64,000 nt of DNA from Dictyophora rubrovolvata (taxonomy: Eukaryota > Basidiomycota > Agaricomycetes > Phallales > Phallaceae): the NCBI GenBank assembly GCA_029959195.1, contig CP114123.1, positions 372,001-436,000 of the forward strand, written 5' to 3'. Of this stretch, positions 34,189 to 45,888 are shown one piece after another. The position numbers were made by a program, and so were the translations under genes. Position 1 is the first letter of the stretch, and each line of letters begins with the position of its first letter. Below the pieces are notes generated by a model. That model saw only the letters and a program-made list of their open reading frames with translations, was not told the DNA's origin and did no database searches.

Positions 34189-35272
34189 TTACTTTGCATA
34201 ATCAATACAGACGCAAGACTATGTGTACTTTGAATCCCGGCTTCACGTTTCAATTTCCATATGCCCCAAACCTTCCACATACAAATGCCGAATACAAGGA
34301 TATCAGTGAATATAACGCAGATATTGCTACTGAAGTCAAGTATGCCAGCATTGGCTAACATGTGTATTCCGTTAAAATGAGCCCAATTTTCAGAGATAAG
34401 CACGGAGCATACTGGGGAAACTAAAGGCTGCAGATTGAGACACCGAATGTGTAAGAAACAAGATTGAATCACCGACCTCATAAAACACCCGGGGGATATT
34501 ATTATACCTAGATGAAGGGTGAGATAGAGTTGCAATTAGAAAATTCGAGTTTCTTATCACACACACCAAGTATCAAGCTCGCAACAAAACCAAAAGTTAG
34601 TACAAAGGTAAGGATTTTGTTTTGGCACAAAGTATATGCTCGAGCGTATAATAGCCCTAGGATAGCCGTTATTTCAAATAGGTGATATGGTTAATAATAA
34701 TGATGGACACACCTTGTACACCAATACCTGCCACCAACTGCGTGCATTCTCCTGCATTAGCAAGAACGTTACAAACTCTTTAAATTTCTTTAATCTATGC
34801 AATTCTTCATAGTATACCTTACTAACCTTTCGGACTTGAAGCAATTGGAAATGATAACAATGCATGCTTTTGATACCAGTAAACATATTATTAACTTACC
34901 AGCACGAAGTCCATTGACAAAAGAAATCCTTGTCGAGCTAACATCCCATATCTTGCAAAAACGTACAACCATGTAGGTAAACTGAATGGCTTGAACCATA
35001 TATGCTCTATTTCTTGTGACAGCCTTGACAGGGCAGCATAAAAAGGAAGTACTGCAGTTTGTCCTAGGATAAGGTTCGTTGTTGTTTTTGAATTTAGATT
35101 GCTCACTTGCAGAACTGGAGAGAAGCAAATAGTAGATATAGCTAATATTCCCCGATTGAAATAAGCATAAAATATCAGACACAACTTGAAAGACAGAAGC
35201 ATACTTTGCATAATATTCCTGGATAATGGCATCTACGGTTGTGGCAGTTAGGTTATTGTTTGCGCTGTTCAT

Positions 35273-36589
35273 ACTATCAGGGTAATACTAATAGCGGAGA
35301 TTTAGAGTGATCAGGCTGTAGGTTTGGGGCGTCCAAATGTCAGGGGCTGGATGTCTAGGTTTTAAATATGCCTCGAGTCATATGTAAAGTAATCATTCAA
35401 ACTATCGCAAAAATCCCTCTTAATTAAGGACCTTTGACAAACTTTGATCTGGGGTGACCAGTATTTGAGACTCTTCCGATGCACTCAGTTGGGGTGACTA
35501 CAACTTACAAGACATCAACCCCGATTTGGAGGAGAGCATGAGATGGATACCTGTTGCTGATAAGTCTCGAAAGAGATTAAACAACAGCTGGCTCAATTGC
35601 TAAACAGCAGCAAAGGGGCTCAATTTTTCATTACACCTGTACGGCTGATATGAAACGGATCTTGAAGGCATTGTGTACTTGCATAGATTTGAACATCATT
35701 GCATGTTTTTCATGGGCATTCAAATTTATTTGAACCGGTACAAAGAACGAGCCACCGGGATCTTGTGGATGTCAGTGATCAAAAGAAGACATGATCAAGA
35801 GTTATTAAGTTTCGCCCGTCTCCACGAGTGCCTCTGCCTTTGCTTCCTGGACAGGACTCCAACTGGCAACTGCACGCCATTGTTTTGTTATTAGCGATAG
35901 CGTAAGGCACAATCCTTTTTTGAGAATGAAAAAAACTTCAGTGACTTCCAGTATTGAGTCGGACACCACCTACAATCCCTGCAGAGTTAAACCTGAGCTG
36001 TATCCAAGGTGAATATGAAGCTGGTGGTCATATCGATGCAGCCACTTAAAACAAGGGAAGAATTAGTAGCTTTGTTGATGGAAGTCCTCATTGAGGTGAG
36101 AGGATTTAGTGAGGATATTGCTTCACACCAACCCAGCATACGGAGTCAACTGTAAGCACTTCGTTCGACGTTACTTCAGCCCCCTTCCTGACTCAACTGA
36201 TCATCGATCAAGTCTTGAAATGTAGTGCATGCTAACAGGTCAACAGCTCAGGCTGTTATTGTTAGAATCCGGAGCACTAAGCGCCAGTATCACGCCCTAT
36301 ATGCGTAGTACAAGCGTGTCACCTCTCCCCTAGTCGTCATTACCGACCACTAGGGAAGAGGTGAGTAAACCACATCGATACAATAACATAGTGTACTTAC
36401 ACACCTGTAGACTAATTAACTTACAGGTAATATAAGTCGTCGTTACCGACCACTAGGGAAGAGACTAATTAACTTACAGTTATTGTAGAAATGAATTGAT
36501 ACTTTGGACAATGATGATAGCTGCCAGTCGCTACATCGGCATCATCTCTATAATGCTTGTGATTTGGAGCCTCGCCTGGAAGATGTTAC
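35273..36589. other. Unit-specific spacer, 1.3 kb
   Basis: The first 120 bp resemble the DUF6533 promoter side of other units. From about 35,400 to 36,480 the sequence is not shared with the corresponding place in the 54-56 kb unit, where an HDAC lineage II fragment lies instead. No convincing gene. Confidence 0.45.
36320..36479. repeat. Palindrome with 103 bp offset duplication
   Basis: Arms 36,320-36,334 and 36,349-36,363 (ACTAGGGAAGAGGTG) pair with one mismatch. The right arm and its loop are duplicated: 36,332-36,360 matches 36,435-36,463 with one mismatch. GACTAATTAACTTACAG also occurs twice (36,410 and 36,463). Confidence 0.7.
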
Positions 36590-37480
36590 ACCATTCTTGA
36601 AAAAGGATACCGCAATTGAGACTTGAGTGATCCAGTTAGTTCTGTCCAAACACGATCTAAGCATGACTTGCGTCCGTGTTGGGGGAAAATCTCACACATA
36701 GCATGTTCTTTCATCATGATATTGGAAGTAATCGACTTTATATCCAGCATGCAAATCCCACTGCATTGTAGAATGATGACCACCAGACAATACTGTTTCA
36801 ATTTTTTTCTAACCATAACATATGTACATTGAGTGTAGTCAAGATGATGAATGAACGGAAGGCACCTGTTTAGACTTCTCGTCCATCAAACCAGTCCATC
36901 CACCATCTCAACACAATTGACGGTGGTCTCCATTAACGGAAAATTCTCGCAGAATAGTGAAAACGAACATGTCAAAACCTGATCATTGTGGGATGCTTCT
37001 TTGGCCTCATCGCCGAGATGGCAGCGTGGTCGATGCATGATACACAGCAATACGTTTCCAAAGGTTCCATGAGCGTTGATACGATGTTGATGATGTAGCA
37101 GAATCTTGAATCTTCTTCTTTGGGCGTGGTGCACATCGCCTGCCCTCGCCTGCCCACTTGATTGCAATGGCTACTTGAGCATTAGTAGTTGGAATGGTCA
37201 GATGTTAAAAAATATACAAATGCATAGAGCTTAGTCTCTTACTTATTTAGCTGCTTAATAATTCAGACATGCCCCTCGAATGCAGGACTGTCGTCTCCTA
37301 TGAGGGCCCCAGTTACATTAGACCCCGATTAACTTCATATAAGAAATCTATTCATTCGGCATTTATGGGATGAGTCTAGGATTAACGAGCCATATTTTAT
37401 AACATACCAAAACCTTCATTTACCAGCATGCAAGATGTTGGTGAGATGGCTTCGTACTGGCTCATGAGCCAGAACATGAA
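36590..37480 (-). pseudogene. HDAC fragment, lineage I
   Basis: Decayed HDAC sequence. MKEHAMCEIFP (about 36,700) corresponds to [11 protein letters not shown] of the intact gene. VHHAQRR and DQVLTCSFSLFCENFPL (about 36,890-37,130) correspond to LHHAKKRE and [17 protein letters not shown]. Homology continues through a region equivalent to exon 2 and its neighbouring introns up to about 37,480. Stops and frameshifts are many. It lies directly upstream of the homeodomain gene, and the same pairing recurs at 55.6-57.6 kb, so the HDAC-I/homeodomain pair was duplicated as one block. Confidence 0.75.
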
Positions 37481-38728
37481 AGTTTTGTGACGCAGTAATG
37501 TGGGCGCCTGTGAATCATCCATTGCTGCCAAACTCATGACCAACTTCAGCCTCGACCATGTCACTAGCTAGTCTGTCTTCGTTGATGCCCGCTATGTGAA
37601 ACCAGAAGCCGCGATTGGTAAAACTCAAATTTGTGTGCATCGTAGAAGCTGATCGACTGGTATATAACAACAGATAGAGTAATATAGCTTATATTACGAG
37701 CAGCAGAATATAGCTAAAGAGTTCAAGGCGAAGCCTTGAACGTTAACCTTTAGGCGAGTGTGTGACTAAGCTAAAACTAACTACACAAGCGCTCACACTT
37801 AGTGGCGCTGTCTATCTTCAACAGTATACGTCACGTCGAAGAACAAAAAACAACCCTGAAGAGTAAGTTCCGGTATACAGGCAGTATCTAAGGATAATGA
37901 CGGTCTTACAGGTATCGCCTCAAGCAGCGCTGCCATGTGCCTCTTTAATGGAGCTTATTGCTTCCCCCAGGCCACACATCCTACCAAACTGCTGCTAACA
38001 TACTTTTCGTTCTGACTGGCATCTATTTTTCCCCGTATAAAGAGTCAGCGAGATAGTGGCGTGGTTACAACTTCACGGCTCAAATTCGTCCGGCCGAAAG
38101 AGGTATTTAATCAATATTCTAATCTACGTCTGAGGTATATATTTTTCAGTAAGACCCAAATATAGTATCATCAAGTATGGTTTTCAGAAGACGCAGTGTG
38201 TCGTCCTGCATCTACGGCACATGCTGTCCGGGAGAATCGCTGATATTCCTTCAGAACGAAGGCCGACGATCATCTCGCACGCATCGTAACATTACCTTGT
38301 CTTCCTATGTTGATTTTACGAAATTACCAGGCCCAGGTTTGTGAGTTTGTGCAAATAGTATTTTGAGTCGTACATTAGGCACAGTCCTAACAGGAAAATC
38401 AGTCGAACTAAATCATTTTGAGGATACATTTTCGACAACTAAGTGAAGCGACCAATTACGGCACAAACAGTAGGCTCGGACCAGGACCGAGGACAGGGAC
38501 AGATGGACGAAACGTCCATTTGCGCTAATGAAGCATTAAGGATGTCCTTGGACAAAGAGCAACGTCAGACCTACTGGAACATAATATAAAGGCTCTCAAG
38601 GCTAGGATTTTTCTCTCCTCAAGCTTTATCTCGCTTTCCTTTGGATTCTACCAATCTTCTTGTCCCAACCCTAAACCACACTTTGAATTCACATCCTCGC
38701 ACTTCATCTCCATCTCGACACATCGATA
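37481..38728. promoter_or_regulatory. Region upstream of the homeodomain gene
   Basis: Holds the promoter of the homeodomain gene. A perfect 9 bp hairpin (GTTCAAGGC, GAA loop, GCCTTGAAC) is at 37,721-37,741. No gene is recognised. The last 130 bp before the ATG are pyrimidine-rich, typical of fungal transcription starts. Much of this block is absent in the 56 kb copy. Confidence 0.45.
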
Positions 38729-39752
38729 ATGAGCAGTGGCTTAAAGATTCGAATTCCCGCCAGACGTTCCACCTTGGTCAATAGCGGCGCGTCATCTTCA
38801 AATCAACCGTTGAACAACACTGAAGATTCTAAACCGCAATCCGAAATGGAGGATGTCGAAATGGAAGAAAACACGGAGTCGCTTCCTGGGAGAAAGTATA
38901 CTGCGCGCAGTGGGAACCTCAGAAATCCCCCGGAGAGATGGGTTCAATGGGAAACAGACTTTCTCGAGAGGTGTTTCGAGACCACACGATACCCCGACCT
39001 TTCATTAAGGTCCGAGTGGGCCTTGAGTCTGACGGAGAAGCGGCTTAAAAATATCAAATCGAGTTCTGAAGATAAGGAGAATTTGGCAAAAATTTGGCAT
39101 TCACAGTACGTGATCGTCGTTGATTTAGAATGCTAATATTGAAAGGACGTTCAAATTTAGTTACAAAAGACGGCTTTCTAACTGGTTCAAGAATCGGAAG
39201 GCGAGGCTGAGGCAAGAGGGTGAGGTTCTTATGGAAGAAATTCCAGCAGGCCTCGATGAAGAAAGTCCAATCGCATCGCATCGCGTTCACAAAAAAATTA
39301 GCAACCATTCTGTTGTCCAAAAATACACGGTCACCAAAAACCATCGCTATTGCGAAGAGGACAATGAAGAAGTTCGTACCCGTCTCATCCTGTATGACTC
39401 ACCTTTAACTTTTTTCCAGGAATTCCGTGACGACTCGCCAGAGAGCGAGGAGGGCCAATCCGAATTAGATGAGCTCAAGGATGATATCCCTCGGCCCACC
39501 TGCTCGGTCGATGATGAAGTTTTACAAAACGGAAGCCGACTGGACGTTTTGGCCCATCTGGCGTCTTTACAACCACCTTTACCCGTAACTACCTCAGCGT
39601 GCCGCGACGAACCTATGAGCGAAAGCCAACCTCGAGCGCCCTGGACGCTTCCTGCATCTACGAGTCAGAACGAGTTTCTTGCCAAGTATGACGACGACGT
39701 GATTTATGGGGCTACGCTTTTGATGCAGCTGAAGATGGGCTACAAAGGGTAG
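38729..39752 (+). CDS. Homeodomain transcription factor
   Basis: DNA-binding protein of unknown target genes. Exon 1 is 38729-39105 and exon 2 starts at 39161. The joined sequence gives a homeodomain of about residues 65-145: helix 1 around WVQWETDFLERCFE and recognition helix RRLSNWFKNRKARLR, with the invariant Trp, Phe, Asn and Arg. An acidic stretch (SEMEDVEMEENTE) precedes it. The C-terminal half is acidic and ends in ATLLMQLKMGYKG. Without further splicing the product is 322 residues. A 48 nt in-frame stretch ending in CAG before GAATTCCG may be a second intron with donor GTTCGT, giving 306. AATAAA is at 39,854. Mating-type HD genes also use this fold, but no MIP or paired HD gene is near, so that assignment is not supported. 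Confidence 0.8.
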
Positions 39753-41274
39753 TGAGTGTACCAGGACGACTCACATGATACTTCTGTTTCTTTCTCTCCT
39801 TGCTTTGTATGTCTAGTTAAACGAGCATGTGTATCATCGTCCGAAATATAATCAATAAATGAATGCAACGAATCATCCCATGGTCATTCAATGGCTTACT
39901 ACTTCCCTTTGTCTAGCTCCCTCAAGGAGTTATCTCGGAAGCCATCGATTATGTTGCCTGTTTTCGAATGAAAGCTTTCAAGAAAAACATAAAAGGAAAG
40001 CGTATCACAATTTATTATCCCAATATGGAGTTGTTCCAATATCTTTACAGCTCGGACTTTTTATAGATGGCGCACGCTTGAAGGTCTTCACGTTACGACT
40101 AACCCGCAGTCACTATTAACGATGAGGTTTGAGGATGGACAATGTGAAGAGACCGTGTTTTGAAAATTGGAAAGAGTGTCAATGTTGAGAAACGGGGATG
40201 AGTCGGGATTGCTTTGTTAGGATTTATAGCTACCCAGACAAAGAAAAGTCCGGCAAAATCGATGGATGATACTCGGACTCCAATTTAGACTAAGCGCGGC
40301 CGGCCTTGACGGCGAAACTTCAATTGGCCAGGTAGCAAATGAGTTATAGAAGAGTTAAAAAGTCAGTGCTTCACTACTTCCGTAACTAAAATGCAGCAGG
40401 CATAATGCAGCTACTTGTCGGCTCTTACGAAAACGATTTGACTCTGGTACCTTAGGCCTTTAGGCTTTTCTCATTCATTGAGGGTGTGTAGTATTGGTAT
40501 CGTATTTATCTTTCGCGTACTTATGGTGGCGATATGTGGACGAGACTCCAAGGGCATATATGGTTAATGGGATCCAAATATGATTTCTGACACAGCGCCG
40601 TTCGGCGTCTCTGCGCGATAACTCAACGGATGTCCGAAGGCGATGATGACATCCAGAAAACACCAATCATTCGGTTTATTAACCCAGATAGAAATCCGAG
40701 ATAGGCCTGTGGGAAAATACACCGTCGGTGTTCAACGTAAACGAAGTTGTGCAGGGACCATGTGGCTAAAGAAACTGCAGACCCGACTCAGTTTGAGCTC
40801 GAATTTTGAAAACAAGGCTGTCCATCCGTAAAGGAAATCAGGAATAGAAGCTCCACTGCATATTATACAAAACAGACTTACAAATCCGGGCCACTTCCGC
40901 TAAGATAGTCAACAACAAGCTATCTCTGCTTCCCTCATATACGAAGCATTCACTAAGCAGTGAACCTATACAAAGCGAGCTGTCGCTGCATGGAGCAAAA
41001 CAGTGTGATATGTAGTGGATTCCGGATGTCTACTATGCGAGCAGAAAGGAAGCGTACCATATGAATAATGCTCCGTTATGAGATGGCGAGATTATAGCAT
41101 CCCCGGCCATACATGGAAACTGGGAACAGAAAATCGGCAAGCGCTGTATGCTTCAGAGATGATGGTGATGTGGTGTTGGTGGCTATCCTAGTCCATGAAT
41201 TCACTGTCATGTAATGGAACGTTTCTGTTAGTTGCTACTAGTAGGCCGTCTTGGAAGAGTTCGAAAGTAAGCTC
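39753..41274. repeat. Array block downstream of the homeodomain gene
   Basis: Shared with 57,600-59,100, and the part from about 40,490 to 41,200 also with 49,190-50,170. Conserved words include GGGAAAATACACC and GTGCAGGGACC. Short frames show no domain. It ends where the short HDAC N-terminal fragment begins. Confidence 0.6.
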
Positions 41275-41400
41275 GAAACCAACGAGCCATAAACGGAAAA
41301 ACATACCAAAACCTTCGGTTTATCTAACACGACATACGCCGAGATCGAATAGTAATAGGTCATGCGTGTGCGATGTGGACCTGTGGCTTCCTTGGGTGGT
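41275..41400 (-). pseudogene. HDAC N-terminal fragment, lineage III
   Basis: About 100 bp similar to intact HDAC positions 4,500-4,600: intron end, then the region for [17 protein letters not shown]. It is too short to encode anything. The same fragment precedes the bZIP copies at 50.2 and 59.1 kb. Confidence 0.65.
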
Positions 41401-41991
41401 TTGAACCAGAGAGTCGCCGGAGACGCAGTGCATGCGTGACATGCGTGACATACAATATGTGCGCTTGTGGGTTTCCTGTTCTTCCTCCTTCTGAGAGCAT
41501 AGCCTGCTCGACGAAAATTGCTTTTCCGTGACAGTAGAGTTGTTAGTCTCGTTTCTCAGCGTCATGGTTGACGGCGGAACAAGCGTATACGTTAACGGGT
41601 GCGTGTGTGTGTCACTGTCGTCTTTGAACTCTCCCCTGTAGTATTTTCTCTGGTCAAGTTCACGAGCCTTTCAATATAGGAACCCTATCGATATCACCAT
41701 AGATGTTTTCAACCGTAGGACGACTCAAAATTCTATCAGCACCATTTAAATATGCTCGAAAACCGCGACACGACGCAAACGAATTAGATATTCAAAGACG
41801 CCCGGTGCCTCAGCGGTACTGAGAGTGACATGCAGCCCTGCCGTTTGTCTTTGTCTGCATGCATGTAAATGAGTAAATCCGATACCCCTACCACATGCGC
41901 AAACACGCCTCCTATTAAAAAACAAACAAACCTGGAGGCAGGCCGAGCAAGACACACAGAGACCAGAGTGCTCGCACGCTCACGTCCTTTT
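41401..41991. repeat. Array block upstream of class 1 bZIP copies
   Basis: Shared by three units (also 50,231-50,848 and 59,176-59,754). It contains a short tandem repeat of CATGCGTGA (about 41,429-41,448) and, at the right end, a stretch reading ATGAGTAAATCCGAT that could encode a few residues (MSKSDTPTTCANTPP). It joins bZIP homology at a common breakpoint ending TTTTCAG. Confidence 0.6.
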
Positions 41992-42876
41992 CAGTTGTCA
42001 TCGATTTTGATTTCTTTCTCGATGACATACTCCAGCCTGATGTCTGCAAGGACATTTCCTCACGTCTCCCCAACTATTGGCCCAGACTCGAGAAACTCCG
42101 TTCATCGATACTCCGTACGATTTTTTGATGGTATACCACCTCCCTTCGGTGCCATAGTCCAGCAAACGAAGGAGAAAACTCGTGTAATGCCTGCTGTGAC
42201 CATCACTCCGGTACCGCCGCCCGCCCTTGGCTCATTCGGTTCCCCGCAGTACATCACTTCCCCATTGTTAGATCCCGCCTCGTGTTTTCCCAATGCTTCA
42301 AAGGTCGAGCCAGTCACCCCCGCTCTACCTTCTCTCGACGACGCGTTGTATAAAATCCCTCAGACTCCAGCTTTGTCGCCTTCACTTCTTTTCACACCCG
42401 CTCAACCGCCGATGCAGCTGCCACCATCTACTGCACTGCCACATTCTCTTTCTTCTCCTGTCTCAATCACTAAACCGTCGTGACCAAAGAAAACTTTTCC
42501 AACGGGTATCCGACATGGAATTACACCTTCACTCATTCCTCTCGATGCACCGACTCAATCTCGTAATTATTCACCTCCTTCTGCTACCTCTCGCAAATTG
42601 GTTCCCGCAGCGTTCAAAGCCAAAAAGCGTGGGCGCTTGGAGGTAGAAGGTGGTGGTGATGATGAGGAAAGCGAAGTTCCACTCGACTCTTCCAACAATG
42701 AACGCGATTGAGACGAAGCGAAGACAGAAATTGCGGCACAGCGGAGTCGTATGCGGAAACTGGAGCATACTCGCGAACTTGAAGATTCCGTGGCAGCTGT
42801 AACTCAAGATCGCGATATGTGGATGGCTCAAGCCTACGAAGCCGAAAATAAGTTGCGAATCCATGGAATATCATGA
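41992..42876 (+). pseudogene. bZIP (Gcn4-type) copy, class 1, unit 2
   Basis: Homologous to parent 13,401-14,332; the N-terminal 196 residues are missing. The Pro-rich middle is well kept (FGSPQYITSPLLDPAS, ALYKIPQTPALSPSLLF), but part of the activation segment is deleted. Reading stops at TGA 42,481. The basic region is damaged after ETKRRQ, and a frameshift separates it from the zipper. Not functional as a bZIP protein. The 3' stem-loop with AATAAA is perfectly kept at 43,148. Confidence 0.85.
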
Positions 42877-43147
42877 CGGCGATATTTTTCTATTGTGATT
42901 TCTTTTTCGTCGCAGTTTCCCTTTCCTTACTTCTATGACGGAGATATATTATGTCCTCATTTATGTATCTCTGCCGAGCCATGTCTCTTTGTCTATTTCC
43001 TCCAAACCCCCAAACCACCAAGACCCCTTCTCGTTTCCTATCTCAATTTCCCCTCATCTTTCCCCGTTCATTGCCCCACTGCCCCCAATTTCACAATTCA
43101 CAATCGGTGTTTCCTTAACCTATCCCTACCTCAAATTATTTCTTTAC

Positions 43148-43177
43148 CGTCGAGGATAGTGTCCTCGACGAAATAAA
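43148..43177 (+). terminator. Conserved stem-loop plus AATAAA, copy 2
   Basis: Same 9 bp stem and 5 nt loop as at 14,685 (43,148-43,170), AATAAA at 43,172-43,177, although the gene in front is broken. Confidence 0.65.
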
Positions 43178-43600
43178 GTGTTGCGTTAATTGTATTGTTT
43201 CTGGTGTTCTTCCTTGATATTTAAGTTTAAAAGTTGACTGAGTAATTGATGTGACGCGCGGGAGAGATAGTTAAACCAAACGACGTCAATATACTGTCGC
43301 TCGAAGGAATGTCATCATCATACACGCCGTTCTTCTTTTGTTGCACTTAAGGTCAAACAGTAGTATATAGAAGTCATTGAAGGCTGTTCTTTTAGTTGCG
43401 TTTATTGGATTATTTATGTCGTCCCTCCTTGCTACTTTGTTGGTTGAAGTCGGCACATCGAGGCAGGGCCAGGCGAGAGAGTTATTTAAAGCAGTGAACG
43501 TCAATCGGTCGCATGAAAGGAAGTCGTGTTTTCCTTGTTGTATTACTTACGTACGTACATCAGAGAGTACTTGTATGCACAGCTGTTGGCATTAAGGCTA

Positions 43601-43868
43601 TGTCGCAAAAATCGAAATTAAATTTTTTTGTTAAGCGAACGGATCAAGGCTCTAACTTGCATTATAAACAGTTAGAAGCAGCCAACATTCATATCAGACT
43701 GACAAGGCATTCAACACGCTCAATCAAGAGATTCACTCCTTATTCAGGCGCTTCTAAATCTGTGAACCCTGAGTTTTTGTTTGCTTGTTTCTATAAACTG
43801 TTTATAATGCAAGTTAGAGCCTTGATCCGTTCGCTTAACAAAAAATTTTAATTTCGATTTTTGCGACA
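43601..43868. mobile_element. 268 bp MITE with TGTCGCAAAAATCG termini
   Basis: Near-perfect inverted repeats of about 71 bp (43,601-43,671 and 43,798-43,868) with a 126 bp centre, flanked by TA at 43,599-43,600 and 43,869-43,870. The paralogous spacer at about 14,980 (GCTATGTCTTGCC) is the empty site. The outermost 13-18 bp match the ends of the 11.6 kb element at 21.4-32.9 kb, especially its right end, so it is probably a non-autonomous relative moved by the same transposase. Confidence 0.88.
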
Positions 43869-44187
43869 TATGGTCTTACGGGGCCAAGCCGAGTTTCATT
43901 CACTCTGTTATCTACCCGCCCTCTGCACACTCAATATAACAGGCTTTTCTCCAAGTTATCAAGTACCAGACTTGAATATAAATTAATATGGCAACCGAGG
44001 GCTTCTACAAGTCGTGAGAATCGACAGATTTTAAAATACTGGAAAGCTGGAACAAGCTATAATTTGTTTTCGCATCATAGGTTTATATGCGCATAGGTGT
44101 TGACGCCTAAGCATCAATCTATCGAACTGCCAGGATAAAAATAATTGTTAACAGCTTTTTGAGATAAAGATGACACACCAATATGAT

Positions 44188-45888
44188 CTAGTCTTGAGCA
44201 GGCTGGATATCTGAATCTTCCATAGATTCAAATCCAGGATTTAAATCATGATTGCCTTCCACATTTATATTCTCAGGATCCGGAGTAGCCAGCTCGACAG
44301 TGAGGGATTGGTGTACATGTTGAAGAACATTTGAAAATTGTAGTGGTGGCAGGGATACATTGCTAGCCTCAATTTTGGCAGAGTTAAGGCTGCGAAGGTC
44401 TAATGTAAAATCGGCTACGAGGATGACTGACAAACTTGAGAGAAAAGTCAGGATGAGGATCATGGACACTAATCAAGTATCCTTACACATTTTGGTAAAG
44501 ATTGAACCCTGCTGATAATCTCCCAACAAAGACTGAGGACTAATCAAGTCAAGTGACTGTGATTGACACAATAAAGTGGGATGATTACATTTTGAAGCTG
44601 GAGAAAGAATGTTAGCCTGCAAACACAAACTAATTTCCTTATTTTGAGCTCACTTCTACTAGAACTTCACCTATGGTGCTAATGACAATGACAAAGCTTG
44701 AAGGTCCACGAGTTGAGAGATTATCATCGTACAAAAGTTGAGTGCTTACCAACATCTTAAGATACCTGATAGTCACTTGTTAAAGCTTATCCAGAGACTC
44801 ATGTATGTTTGACAAGACTTACTTTGTCTAATCAATACAGACACAAGACTATGTGTACTTTGAATCCCGGCTTCACGTTTCAATTTCCATGTACCCCAAA
44901 CCTTCCACATGCAAATGCCGAATACAAGAATGTCAGTGAGTATTGTACAGATATTGCCACTGAATGCAAGTATGATATTACCGGCTACACATGTGTCCTT
45001 TCACAGTGAGCCTATATTTTCAAAACAAGCATGAAACGTACTGGGTAAACTAAAGGCTGATTGAGACATTGAACATGTCAGAAACAAGATTGAATTACCG
45101 ACCTTGTAAGACACCCAGGATATGCTATTATCTCTAGATGAAAAGTGGGGTAGTTGTAGTTACAATTAGAAAATTCAAGTTTCTTACGACACAAACGGAG
45201 TATCCAGCTTGTGAGAAAACCAAAAGCTAGTGCAATGGTAGGAATCTTGCTTTGGCACAAAGCATATGCTCGAGCAATTAATAAACCTAAGATAGCTATT
45301 ATTCCAAACAAGTGATATGTCTAATAATGATGGGCACACCTTGAATACCAGTAGCTCCCAATAGCTGCATGCAGTTCGCTGCAGAAGCAAGCATGTTACA
45401 AGTTCTTTGGATTTCTTTAATTTGTGCAATTCTTGAAAGTATACCCTACCTTTCAGACTTGCAGTAGTTGGAAATGATAAAAATGATTGCTTTCAACGCC
45501 AATAAGCATATTATTAGCTTACCGATGTGAAATTCAGTAACAAAGTAAGTACTTGCAGAGCCAAGCTCCCATATCTTGCGAGAATGTACAACCATGTAGG
45601 CAGACTGAATGACTTGAACCATATATGCTCTATTTCCTGCGACAGTTTTAACAGGGCAGCATAGAATAGAAGTACTGCAGTTTTGTTCTATGATAAGTTT
45701 GTCATTCCAAAAATAGGCTGTCACTCACTTGTAGAACCGGAGAGGATCAAGCTGTAGATATTGCTAATATCCCATAATTAAAATAGGCATAAAATATCAG
45801 ACACAAAGACAGAAGCATACATTGCATAAACTTCCTGGATAATGGCGTCTACAGTTGCAGCAGTTAGATTATTGTTTGTGCTGTTCAT
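44188..45888 (-). CDS. DUF6533 domain membrane protein, copy D
   Basis: Same gene structure as copy B; the start ATG at 45,888 lies in the conserved MNSTNNN context. The core reads FYAALLKLSQEIEHIWF then PTWLYILARYG (about 45,560-45,670). Downstream segments RAYALCQSKIPTIALAFG (about 45,230-45,290) and the membrane helix near 44,870-44,960 are readable. The final block, with SVILVADFTLDLRSLNS, ends DSDIQPAQD at 44,188 and carries a one-residue insertion (NHDLNPG). Exact splice sites were not all fixed. It may be functional; function unknown. Confidence 0.68.

Larger units (their letters stand above)
20785..35272 (-). pseudogene. DUF6533 membrane protein, copy C, split by two transposons
   Basis: The gene starts at ATG 35,272 (MNSANNNLTATTVDAII) and ends at 20,785 (SGIQPAQG). 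Its 5' part lies at 32,945-35,272, itself interrupted at 32,997-34,188, and its 3' part at 20,785-21,357. The DUF6533 core is intact: LPFYAALSRLSQEIEHIWF at about 34,985-35,060. Later segments RAYTLCQ and ICVIFTDILVFGICMWK are also readable. The two insertions put more than 12 kb of foreign DNA within the gene, so normal expression is unlikely even though the exons are well kept. I infer a recently inactivated member. Paralogs B, D and E give the uninterrupted sequence at both sites. Confidence 0.8.

Noticed and set aside
35400-35420. ATCGCAAAAATCC at 35,403 as another end of the TGTCGC family
   Set aside because: No matching opposite end and no target duplication were found; the match is partial.
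37721-37741. 9 bp hairpin as a terminator
   Set aside because: Fungal polymerase II genes do not end at simple hairpins, and no gene ends there; recorded only as part of the upstream region.
38729-39752. Homeodomain gene as a mating-type A (HD) locus
   Set aside because: No second, divergent HD gene, no mitochondrial intermediate peptidase gene and no other usual flanking gene is present. A general homeodomain factor is the safer call.
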